Assembly (NCBI GenBank): GCA_006226425.1
Contig: SBGX01000010.1
Coordinates: 186,001-250,000 of the forward strand
Reading direction: 5' to 3'
Length of the DNA: 64,000 nt
Origin: Bacteroidota bacterium
GTDB taxonomy: Bacteria > Bacteroidota > Bacteroidia > Flavobacteriales_D > Crocinitomicaceae
Position numbers and translations under genes: made by a program
Part shown: positions 44,544-51,416 of the stretch, piece after piece
How positions within the stretch are numbered: position 1 is the first letter of the stretch
Layout of the letters: each line of letters begins with the position of its first letter
Notes under the pieces: model-generated
What the model was told of the DNA's origin: nothing
The model's database searches: none
Seen by the model: the letters and a program-made list of their open reading frames with translations, nothing else

Positions 44544-44861
44544 TTATTTTAGAATTCTTTGAAGTCCTCTGTTTAAGTTATGCTCTAAAGAAAGGAACGT
44601 TCCATTAGCGAGGAACATCTCCTTCATGTCTTCAAAACCTTGATTTCTTTCTGTCGAAGAACAGTCAAGTGCCTCCATGGTATTGCAAATTTTATCAATC
44701 CGTTGTTAGTCATTATCATTCTGAAACACTTTATTCACCTAATTGTACGTGTCCTTATCGATTTTTGAACGTATCAAATCTATTTCATCTGTATGTTCAA
44801 CAAAATCTGCACTAGCACTCCATACTAATATATACGCAGGTAATTCTTCTTTGTTCCACGT
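44544..44861 (-). pseudogene. Decayed small TerB-like gene with two in-frame stops and lost start
   Basis: One minus-strand frame reads coherently for 106 codons: WNKEELPAYILVWSASADFV, EIDLIRSKIDKDTYN, a TAG, VNKVFQNDND, a TAA, RIDKICNTMEALDCSS, FLANGTFLSLEHNLNRGLQ and a final stop. An ACG stands where the ATG is expected. No frameshift is needed. The pattern (acidic helix, later FLANGxxxxLE) resembles small TerB-like proteins, a weak assignment. It ends 16 bases before the channel gene start. Confidence 0.6.
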
Positions 44862-44869
44862 TGTCGTAA

Positions 44870-44982
44870 TTTAACGGTTCTTTTAATATAGGAAAAGTAA
44901 TCAATTTCTGACAAAGGCATAGGCGAACTTCTTTAGTTGGTTATAACATTTTGCGGCTTGATTTGTAGGTGCTGTTAGTAAC
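44870..44982 (-). repeat. attC-like composite element E, after the NTF2-like lipoprotein gene
   Basis: The left end TTTAACGGTTCT matches the TAACGGTTCT start of elements F and G. A central TTTAGTTGGTTATAAC (44932-44947) matches the right end of A and G. From 44941 TTATAACATTTTGCGGC matches the start of D and runs to GTTAGTAAC at 44974-44982. It looks like a decayed A/G-type site fused to a truncated D-type site. Confidence 0.4.
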
Positions 44983-44985
44983 ATT

Positions 44986-45537
44986 TTACTCAGTATTTAG
45001 ATGATCATAACTGAGAACACGCTTTAGTTTCCAATCACCATCTTCCTTGATCCAAAGATGATTAAATATAGCTATACTAGTTCTTTTTGCTTTCTCGCCT
45101 TCCTCTTGCTGATAGAATTCATGCTTTCCTGTTTGTATTATCCCATACAATTGAGTCTTGTTGTCAGTGTACAATGGGAATATTTCAACTGTACCATCTC
45201 TTAACTCCCTCCAGGTTTTAAATGATAGATCACTTAGTCCATTTATTGACGCAATAAAGTTCTCCTTTGAATCCATTACACCATGTACGTCATGATAAAA
45301 CTCAAAGTCCTCAGAAATAAGCCTTGACACTTGACCTGTATCTATTTGATTAAAACCAACCTGAAACAAAAGGCTGTCCTTCATCATTATCATTTCATAC
45401 AATTCGGGGTACTTGGATACTTCCTCATTTTGAGAGACCTGATCATCCTTTGGTTCCCCGTGCATTCTTTTTTCTGTTTCTTGACATGACATCAATGAAA
45501 AAAGAGTAATTATGGATACGAAATGTAGATTTTTCAA
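44986..45537 (-). CDS. NTF2/DUF4440-like lipoprotein
   Basis: A 183-residue protein from a TTG start with lipoprotein signal (MKNLHFVSIITLFSLMSC, Cys18). A polar linker is followed by an NTF2-like domain: KYPELYEMIMMKDSLLFQVG, SEDFEFYHDVHGVMDSKENF and NHLWIKEDGDWKLKRVLSYD. Binding or enzymatic role unknown. It is the third NTF2-fold gene in this part of the window. Confidence 0.7.
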   Translation of the reverse strand: MKNLHFVSIITLFSLMSCQETEKRMHGEPKDDQVSQNEEVSKYPELYEMIMMKDSLLFQVGFNQIDTGQVSRLISEDFEFYHDVHGVMDSKENFIASINGLSDLSFKTWRELRDGTVEIFPLYTDNKTQLYGIIQTGKHEFYQQEEGEKAKRTSIAIFNHLWIKEDGDWKLKRVLSYDHLNTE

Positions 45538-45555
45538 GTGTGGTTTTTAATTGTT

Positions 45556-45633
45556 ACTAACGGTTCTGTACTAGGTGAAATGGCACTTTTCTCGAGTGTA
45601 ATCATGCGCCATTTTGCTTAATGCATGTTATGG
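45556..45633 (-). repeat. attC-like palindrome F, after the gene at 45628
   Basis: ACTAAC (45556-45561) and GTTATGG (45627-45633) are the end boxes. A perfect inner stem AAATGGC/GCCATTT lies at 45578-45584 and 45608-45614. The gene-proximal box overlaps the TAA stop codon of the gene. It starts TAACGGTTCT like E and G. Confidence 0.55.
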
Positions 45634-46350
45634 TTTTTTAATTTCTAATTTCAAGTATTGTTCTTTTGTTGCACAAGTTACATTGGAATACCCCTCCGAA
45701 TCAACTCCTGTAAATGCACACACCTCAATTATATTTCCTTCTTTATCATATACTGCACGCCATTTTGTCCTTGATTTACCCTCATGGTCAAGAAAGTAGA
45801 ATGCTTTTGCCTTAATTACATTTGTAACCGCATCCATGATGTACCATGATCCAATTCTTAAACTATCTTCTGTCATCTGATTGTCTGGAGTTGCAGATTC
45901 AATTTCTGTAATCGATGGGAAAATGAATTTGTTAGGGTATGACTTTATTTCTGTATACACTTCATATTCTGTAAATCCATCCTTCGTAAAATCTTCAAAT
46001 TGATACTTTTGAATTAACGTAAATGAAGTGTCTCTGATCCCAACTGCCTTAACGATCATTTCGAAACAGCAGATGCAGCCCATCCAAATTTCAGATACAT
46101 TTTCAATTTCTATTATTAATGAATCAGCTCTACGGTGCAACTCCACACTCGGTTCAAAAGCACAATTTCTCACTAAACCTAATTCAAGGTGAAGGGTGTC
46201 ATTTACGATTCTTTTGGAAATCAGTCTATTTGCATACATATACTCAGGGTCAGAATTTGAGTCACAATTGCTCATGTTAATTCCAACAACGCTCTGCGCA
46301 AATAAACCTCTCGCAGTAATAATTAACAATATGGTTATCGTGTGCTTCAT
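45628..46350 (-). CDS. Secreted protein of unknown function
   Basis: From the ATG at 46350 it has 240 residues with signal peptide (MKHTITILLIITARGLFAQS). The frame continues 35 codons upstream, but that part runs through palindrome G and is rejected. The mature part holds cysteines (MSNCDSNSD, MGCICCFEMIVKA) and a C-terminal repeat-like stretch WRAVYDKEGNIIEVCAFTG. No family known to me. Confidence 0.6.
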   Translation of the reverse strand: MKHTITILLIITARGLFAQSVVGINMSNCDSNSDPEYMYANRLISKRIVNDTLHLELGLVRNCAFEPSVELHRRADSLIIEIENVSEIWMGCICCFEMIVKAVGIRDTSFTLIQKYQFEDFTKDGFTEYEVYTEIKSYPNKFIFPSITEIESATPDNQMTEDSLRIGSWYIMDAVTNVIKAKAFYFLDHEGKSRTKWRAVYDKEGNIIEVCAFTGVDSEGYSNVTCATKEQYLKLEIKKP

Positions 46351-46359
46351 TCTATGAAC

Positions 46360-46436
46360 TATAACGGTTCTCAACCAGGAGACGCAGGCTTCTCGATTGT
46401 GGTTGTTCAGCCCGTGGCTTTTAGTTGATGTTATAA
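46360..46436 (-). repeat. attC-like palindrome G, after the gene at 46446
   Basis: TATAAC (46360-46365) and GTTATA (46430-46435) are exact inverse boxes. CAACCA (46372-46377) faces TAGTTG (46422-46427), and an inner GGCT/AGCC stem lies between. By eye about 85 percent identical to A, 5.3 kb away. It ends ten bases before the stop of its gene. Confidence 0.65.
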
Positions 46437-46445
46437 CCACTTCGA

Positions 46446-47159
46446 TTAATCGCATATTATCGGTTTATATTCTATTGGTTTGAATGTCCGAACGTCACTT
46501 GTTTTATACATTATGAGAGGAATGTCAATTTTAAATTCTCGATAAGTTGATTGTATCTTGACAGAATTAATTCGAACTATTGTTTTTTTCGGGCTATTGT
46601 AAATAGCATCACAAACCTGTTCGCTGATTACATTACCCTTACCAACAAATTCGACATCTCCAACGGTTATATTCCATTCAATAACTTTGAATTTTTCCTT
46701 CAATTCAATTTCCGGTGGATATTTTGAAATTAATAAAATGCCATTGAACATTTTCTCTACAGGCTCGTAATTGTAAGCTCCAGATCCATAAATAGTAGAA
46801 TTGTGTAAATATACATTAGGTTCAGGGAGGGGTTTAACTATAAATTCATGAGTTGATACAAGTATCGTGTCATTTTCCATTACACCTAAAACTTTAATAT
46901 TCGCTTTTTTAGAATTAGAGTTTATCCGCACTGAAACTTTATTAGGAAGGTAATAGCTTATAGATGCTGGGATATCCAACTCGATAATCGTTGTGTCATA
47001 AATATCTGGAGCCGAATAAGCTAATCTATTGTCATAATCTCTGTATAAATAATTCAATTCAATATTTGACACAGGGTAGTACGTGTCATGTACATCATCC
47101 TGAGCAAATAGGTTTATTCCACAAAGGAAAAACCAGGCTATGTTGAGAGTTGGCTTCAT
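46446..47159 (-). CDS. Secreted protein of unknown function
   Basis: A 237-residue protein with signal peptide (MKPTLNIAWFFLCGINLFAQ). It is mostly beta in pattern: IIELDIPASISYYLPNKVSV, NIKVLGVMENDTILVSTHEF, FKIDIPLIMYKTSDVRTF. The first third may form an Ig-like domain. It resembles the GldM C-terminal type of periplasmic beta domains only loosely. No family is assigned. The ATG lies three bases from palindrome H. Confidence 0.55.
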   Translation of the reverse strand: MKPTLNIAWFFLCGINLFAQDDVHDTYYPVSNIELNYLYRDYDNRLAYSAPDIYDTTIIELDIPASISYYLPNKVSVRINSNSKKANIKVLGVMENDTILVSTHEFIVKPLPEPNVYLHNSTIYGSGAYNYEPVEKMFNGILLISKYPPEIELKEKFKVIEWNITVGDVEFVGKGNVISEQVCDAIYNSPKKTIVRINSVKIQSTYREFKIDIPLIMYKTSDVRTFKPIEYKPIICD

Positions 47160-47162
47160 TGG

Positions 47163-47293
47163 TTATAACGGTCTCGGCTATGAGTAGTTGCGTTGGTTAG
47201 CGGTTAATTTAACAAGTACACACCAAACTGAAAATCCTCGCGGATTTTCAGAAGTAGGCGAGAACAAGCAATTACTTATAGCCAATGTTAGCG
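47163..47293 (-). repeat. attC-like palindrome H, after arr
   Basis: TTATAAC (47163-47169) and GTTAGCG (47287-47293) are the end boxes. Arms GGCTATGAGTAGTTG (47176-47190) and CAATTACTTATAGCC (47269-47283) pair at 13 of 15 positions. A perfect 10-bp inner hairpin CTGAAAATCC/GGATTTTCAG closes on TCGC (47228-47251). At 131 bp it is the longest element. The arr stop follows ten bases later. Confidence 0.65.
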
Positions 47294-47303
47294 GGTCGTT
47301 TTT

Positions 47304-47753
47304 TTACTCGTCGTTAAGTGAGTTAATCCCTTGTTCTTTAAGTTTTTCCAATGCGTCTTTCATTGCTTTAACTTGCTCAGCTGGGTGTCCTTGCCAAACT
47401 GAAACTTCACCTACAACTTTAAAGGGTTCAGTCGAACGATAGGATTTTGTAGGATTGCCTGGAAATTTTTTGTCCGTCAGGTCTGGGTCGTCTTCAATAG
47501 CTCCTGTTGGTTCTACTAAATAAATTCTTTCTCGTCCTGTTCCAATAGCAAGTTCAGCACCCCAAATTGCCGCATCTAATGTCGCAGATAGGAAAATATA
47601 TTTTGCATTTTTTCTTTGTCCAAAGTTTGAGTTGTTGCCCGCTATAATAAGGTCTCCAACTTTTAGGTCCGCCTTTGTTCCGTGAAAATATGTCTGGGCA
47701 AATGGTTTTGCACCTTGTCCGCTTGATTTCTCTTCTGTTTTGTTTTGTTCCAT
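47304..47753 (-). CDS. arr: Rifampin ADP-ribosyltransferase
   Basis: The ATG at 47753 gives 149 residues, the normal Arr length; a further 22 upstream codons are rejected. Motifs: AQTYFHGTKADLKVGDLI with the conserved HGT, YIFLSATLDAAIWGAELA, RIYLVEPTGAIEDDPDLTDK and GNPTKSYRSTEPFKVVGEV. Arr inactivates rifampin by ADP-ribosylation from NAD. Genes of this family are well known as integron cassettes (arr-2, arr-3). This copy looks divergent and environmental. It is flanked by palindromes H and I. Confidence 0.9.
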   Translation of the reverse strand: MEQNKTEEKSSGQGAKPFAQTYFHGTKADLKVGDLIIAGNNSNFGQRKNAKYIFLSATLDAAIWGAELAIGTGRERIYLVEPTGAIEDDPDLTDKKFPGNPTKSYRSTEPFKVVGEVSVWQGHPAEQVKAMKDALEKLKEQGINSLNDE

Positions 47754-47796
47754 TATTAAAGTCAAGATAATTATATGTCGATATTTTTTAAATGCC

Positions 47797-47879
47797 GCTA
47801 ACGTTTTCCAAATAGGCAAAGACGCCTAACAAATCTTGTATTTTTTGCGCTTTTGCTTATTTGGTGTTTTAGGCATTAG
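47797..47879 (-). repeat. attC-like palindrome I, after the gene at 47888
   Basis: GCTAAC (47797-47802) at the left and ATTAG (47875-47879) at the right bound arms CCAAATAGGCAAAG (47808-47821) and CTTTTGCTTATTTGG (47850-47864), nearly fully complementary. A second pair GCCTAAC/GTTTTAGGC lies inside. The right end lacks a perfect GTTA. The stop of the gene at 47888 follows. Confidence 0.55.
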
Positions 47880-47887
47880 TTTTTTTC

Positions 47888-48517
47888 TCAAACAAGTTCA
47901 ATTTGAATATAATCATTCACGATCTTTTTGACCTGAACAATATTCTCAACAAACTTTTGTCTTATTGAGTTGTTCTGTCCAAATGGGTCCAAGATCAAAT
48001 TGTTCATGTAATCTTCCCCAAACAACTCAAATCTAGATTTAACAATTGATAGTTCAATTGTTCCATTTTCATCAATCTTTCCATTGAACTGTACAGGAAC
48101 TCGGCTTCCAATTAATTTAAACTTGCGACTAGTAGCTTTGATGATAATCTTACCATCCCATTGAATTTTTCCTTTGAAACTAGTTGGATACTGATTCTTG
48201 GCCAGGAAATTGAAAAAAGGTGATTCTATCTTATCTGTAGATAAATAAAAGAAACCATTTTTATGAATATTTCCGCTTAATTGAATAGCATGTGTTCCAA
48301 AAGGATAACTATCTTCTTTTGAAACATTGGCCTGAACTTTTTCACTCTTCAAAAAACTTTTATTTTCTTCAATTAATTGGTTCAAGGTCAAATCTGATTG
48401 TCTCAAGTACTCTAAAACATCTCTTTCCAATTGATCAACTAACGCATGGCAATTGTTGGATTTTTTTTGGCAGTCCTGAACCTTTGATTTCAATGTGATA
48501 AGTTCATCTCTAGTCAT
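47888..48517 (-). CDS. Hypothetical protein with N-terminal coiled coil
   Basis: A 209-residue soluble protein with no signal. Residues 1-60 form a heptad-like helix (LITLKSKVQDCQKKSNNCHA, LVDQLERDVLEYL). The rest is mostly beta with repeated glycine turns (FGTHAIQLSGNIHKNGFFYL, FKGKIQWDGKIIIKATS, VQFNGKIDENGTIELSIV). It appears to be the first cassette of the array. No family is assigned. Confidence 0.6.
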   Translation of the reverse strand: MTRDELITLKSKVQDCQKKSNNCHALVDQLERDVLEYLRQSDLTLNQLIEENKSFLKSEKVQANVSKEDSYPFGTHAIQLSGNIHKNGFFYLSTDKIESPFFNFLAKNQYPTSFKGKIQWDGKIIIKATSRKFKLIGSRVPVQFNGKIDENGTIELSIVKSRFELFGEDYMNNLILDPFGQNNSIRQKFVENIVQVKKIVNDYIQIELV

Positions 48518-48548
48518 AAAAGGAATTATAAAGTGTGGTTTTTATTGC

Positions 48549-48680
48549 CTATAACTTGTTTATACCGTGTATGAATTTACAAATTATACCCGTAAACATG
48601 CCAAACTGGGCGTATAGCGTGTACAATCGTCCGCCCTTCTTGACTCCTACCAGCTTGTAATCGTAAAATCCTGAACCGAA
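48549..48680 (-). pseudogene. C-terminal remnant of a WG-repeat protein
   Basis: A 44-codon minus-strand frame reads FGSGFYDYKLVGVKKGGRLY, then TLYAQFGMFTG and a tail to TAG. It aligns with the C-terminus of the WG-repeat protein encoded at 50125-51333 (YFYDYERAKVKKDGQCYYI, then DRKGTITG). A stop codon stands directly before it and no start is present. It suggests that a WG-repeat paralogue once lay here and was cut at the array border. The TAG overlaps a CTATAAC box at 48549-48555, possibly the right junction of the array. Confidence 0.5.
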
Positions 48681-48699
48681 TTAAATCGTCTTGTTAGTC

Positions 48700-49041
48700 T
48701 CAGTTTAAAAGTATGGATGCAACACCATACGACAACAGAAGTCCGGCAATCAATCCAAACTTAGCCTTCAACTTCCAGGAGTATGTGATCAAGCCAATGA
48801 CAAGCGTGTAAACAATCAGAAAAATGATACTGAACAATGCCAAAGTTATGTCACCACCTGATTGACCTTTAAAGCAAAGGTACAGGAGCGTAAACACCAA
48901 CAAGAAGCCGCATAGCACAAACAACGCGTGCTTGATCTGTTTTGCTAGATTCATGCCCTGCGCCACTTTAGATATTGCCAACAAAGGGATATTGGAGGCG
49001 TGATACTTGCTTCGTATTTCTCTTTCTTCCACGGTTGCCAA
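48700..49041 (-). CDS. Small membrane protein of unknown function
   Basis: Up to 113 residues from a TTG start. Three hydrophobic segments follow a polar N-terminus (HALFVLCGFLLVFTLLYLCF, ALFSIIFLIVYTLVIGLIT, FGLIAGLLLSYGVASILL). The start is uncertain. No palindrome of the array type is clear at its 3' side, so I place it outside or at the border of the array. It lies 27 bases after the WG-repeat gene on the same strand. Confidence 0.5.
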   Translation of the reverse strand: MATVEEREIRSKYHASNIPLLAISKVAQGMNLAKQIKHALFVLCGFLLVFTLLYLCFKGQSGGDITLALFSIIFLIVYTLVIGLITYSWKLKAKFGLIAGLLLSYGVASILLN

Positions 49042-49068
49042 ATGCTGCGTTTAGACACTGTTAATCCC

Positions 49069-50073
49069 CTAATCCTGTACTTTTTTCCCCTGTTTGTCAA
49101 TATAGATAATCATTCCACCAAGACTTACATCGGCTTTCCCATTCGCAAAGGCATTGGAACATTCCAGACAAATATCATAAGTAAAAGGAATCACTACTTT
49201 CCCTGTTTTGTCTATAAAACCCCACTTTTCATTCAGCTGCACACCAATTAAGCCTTCGCTGCAATAACTGACATCTTCGTATGTTGGAGCTATGACTTCT
49301 TTCCCCTTACTATCAATAAATCCCCATTTTCCATCCATTTGCACAGCAGCCACCCCACCAAGGAATCCTCTTATATGGTCGTAACGAAGCGTCACTAATT
49401 CTTTTCCTGTCTGATCTATCAAAAGTTTTTTGGTGTCTTTGAAAACGATCGCCACCCCCTCGTTAAAATCTCCAACCCTATGGTAGATGATCGGGACTAC
49501 TACTTTTCCAGCTTCATTAATAAAGCCCCATTTTCCACCTGAAAAATTTTCCTCTTCGTCCAGAGTTCCTCCTATATTTACTGCTGCCAGACCCTCATAG
49601 AAATCTTGCGCATTGTCATAGTTTGGTGGAACAACTTCTTTTCCTGTTTTATCTATGAAGCCGTGTTTTTCATTGATCTTCATCAGTGCCAGGGGTTTTT
49701 CTTCATCAAAGAATTCTATGTAATCATATTTTAGTGGGATCACTTCTTTGCCCGATTTGTCGACATAGCCATATTTACCACCTACACTCACTTTGGCCAT
49801 CCCCTGCTTAAAGCCCCAGGCGTACTTGTACTTTAGCGGAATCACTTCTTTTCCTGATTCATCGATATGACCACGTTTTTTATTAAGTTCCACTACCGCT
49901 AAACCTTCCTGAAAGGCCCAGGCACGATCATATTTTGGTTCTATGATCACCTTTCCGGAAGCATCTTTGTATCCATATTTTCTGTTGTCCCCTTTAAAAG
50001 AAGTTTGGGCTTTGACCTTGAATCCAAAGGCCAAAAAGATTGTCATTACGAGTACTGTTGGTGTTTTTCTCAT
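49069..50073 (-). CDS. Secreted WG-repeat protein
   Basis: A 334-residue protein with signal peptide (MRKTPTVLVMTIFLAFGFKV, ending KAQ). It consists of about nine WG repeats of roughly 33 residues each, for example YGYKDASGKVIIEPKYDRAW, YVDKSGKEVIPLKYDYI and WGFIDKTGKVVIPFTYD. WG repeats are thought to form beta-propeller-like binding modules. It is paralogous to the next gene upstream, 51 bases away. No function is known. Confidence 0.85.
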   Translation of the reverse strand: MRKTPTVLVMTIFLAFGFKVKAQTSFKGDNRKYGYKDASGKVIIEPKYDRAWAFQEGLAVVELNKKRGHIDESGKEVIPLKYKYAWGFKQGMAKVSVGGKYGYVDKSGKEVIPLKYDYIEFFDEEKPLALMKINEKHGFIDKTGKEVVPPNYDNAQDFYEGLAAVNIGGTLDEEENFSGGKWGFINEAGKVVVPIIYHRVGDFNEGVAIVFKDTKKLLIDQTGKELVTLRYDHIRGFLGGVAAVQMDGKWGFIDSKGKEVIAPTYEDVSYCSEGLIGVQLNEKWGFIDKTGKVVIPFTYDICLECSNAFANGKADVSLGGMIIYIDKQGKKVQD

Positions 50074-50124
50074 TACTATTATTTAATTCATGCTTTTGTT
50101 TCGTGGTTCTGTAACAAGACGCGA

Positions 50125-51333
50125 TTAACGCCCCCGACAGGGAATTTTTCCAGTGATTGTCCCTTTGCGATCGATGTAGTAACATTGACCGTCTTTCTTG
50201 ACCTTTGCCCGCTCGTAATCGTAGAAATAGGCGGGTGGTCCCGGGTCGAACTGAAAATCAATGATCACTTTTCCCTGCTCATCAATGAAACCAATCTTCC
50301 CATCCTTTTTCGCCCCGGCCAGGCCGTTTTTAAAGAAGCTAACATCTTCATACTCCGGCTTAATCAACACCTGAGCCTTTGCATCCACAAAGCCCCATTT
50401 GCCTTTTTCCTTGATCATGGAATAGCCTTCGTGCAGATATATTTGCTGGTATAGCGGTTCGGTCAATTCCTTTCCTTTCAAATCGATCAGACCGTACTTC
50501 CCCCCCATTCGGTATCTGGTGAATCCATTGCGATCGTATTCTTCGAGGTGGTCATAACTCAAGTCCGTTACTTTTTCACCCGTCTTAGTGATCATTTGAT
50601 ATTTTCCTCCCAGGCTACCGATAATGATCGATCTCCCGATCTGCACAAAGGAATAGGCCGGTTCAACAATGATTTTTCCATCTCCACTACCAACACCCAC
50701 CAGACACTTATGGCGAATCCGAAACAGGCGATCCTCTGCCTTTTCTTCCTCCTTATCCGGAATGCGCTCGTGAAAATTCAGTTCCCGATCCAGGAAATAA
50801 AGGCGATTGCCCTTGCGCACCACAAAATACCCCGATTCGGTGGTCAGGACATCGTCCAGTTTGATTTTACTCGTTTCCCCATCCCGAAACGCGAACCACT
50901 TCTTTCCTTTCTGCAAAAAGGCGATCGAATCGTATGAAAAGGAAACAATGTTGTCGTACTCAAAGGGAACCGAGATTTCTCCCCGCATATTCATCATCCC
51001 CATCTTCTTTCCCTGCACCGCCAAAAAGGCTTCTGATTCATTCAAATAACAATGGTCTCCATCGATGTTCAAGGAAAACTCACAGGCTGGAATCGTGAAT
51101 ACCGGACCTTTCTGTTTTTCATCCCTGGAAACAAACTGAAATGCCACTTCCTCCATACTATGTTCTCCCTCGAGATCGTAATACTTGTACAGGGAGTCGT
51201 AGGGAACAGTCATTTTCAACAGCATCTCTTCACTATTGGCACAACTGATCGTCCCCGGGAAATTCATGGATTGCGCGTTCAAACTCCCAAAGCCCGTAAA
51301 CAAGGCTATTACTAAAATGATTGATTTCTTCAT
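50125..51333 (-). CDS. Secreted WG-repeat protein, divergent paralogue
   Basis: The ATG at 51333 gives 402 residues with signal peptide (MKKSIILVIALFTGFGSLNA). The N-terminal 130 residues lack clear WG units; from there on repeats appear (KMGMMNMRGEISVPFEYDNI, YGLIDLKGKELTEPLYQQIY, WGFVDAKAQVLIKPEYEDVS, IGFIDEQGKVIIDFQFD). Its C-terminus matches the decayed fragment at 48549-48680. A GTG two codons upstream is an alternative start. Confidence 0.82.
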   Translation of the reverse strand: MKKSIILVIALFTGFGSLNAQSMNFPGTISCANSEEMLLKMTVPYDSLYKYYDLEGEHSMEEVAFQFVSRDEKQKGPVFTIPACEFSLNIDGDHCYLNESEAFLAVQGKKMGMMNMRGEISVPFEYDNIVSFSYDSIAFLQKGKKWFAFRDGETSKIKLDDVLTTESGYFVVRKGNRLYFLDRELNFHERIPDKEEEKAEDRLFRIRHKCLVGVGSGDGKIIVEPAYSFVQIGRSIIIGSLGGKYQMITKTGEKVTDLSYDHLEEYDRNGFTRYRMGGKYGLIDLKGKELTEPLYQQIYLHEGYSMIKEKGKWGFVDAKAQVLIKPEYEDVSFFKNGLAGAKKDGKIGFIDEQGKVIIDFQFDPGPPAYFYDYERAKVKKDGQCYYIDRKGTITGKIPCRGR

Positions 51334-51416
51334 GGTCACTCCGTTTCTGAGACTAAGATAAGAGTTCCCAAAGGTTTAAACCAGTAAATCTGTCAAAATA
51401 GGATATATGACGTAGC

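Larger units (their letters stand above)
40570..48555 (-). mobile_element. Integron-like gene-cassette array (CALIN candidate), no integrase in window
   Basis: About ten minus-strand genes with little functional relation lie in tandem, and most carry an imperfect palindrome directly at the 3' end. Each palindrome has TAAC and GTTA boxes at its ends and an inner stem. The recombination-type R' boxes on the minus strand read GTTATAT, GTTATAG, GTTATAA, GTTAGTA and GTTATGC. Stop codons often overlap the R'' box, as in known cassettes. An arr gene, a classic cassette gene, is included. Integrons place new cassettes with the 5' end towards attI, so intI would be expected to the right of 48.6 kb, but WG-repeat and polysaccharide genes lie there instead. 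The consensus GTTRRRY is not matched perfectly. Identification is by eye. Confidence 0.6.

Noticed and set aside
46351-46455. N-terminal extension of the secreted protein at 45628-46350
   Set aside because: It would run through palindrome G, and the ATG at 46350 gives a clean signal peptide.
48556-48697. A tenth attC site after the gene at 48700
   Set aside because: GTTAG and CTATAAC boxes exist, but the space between reads as a WG-protein remnant and has poor self-complementarity apart from GGGCG/CGCCC.
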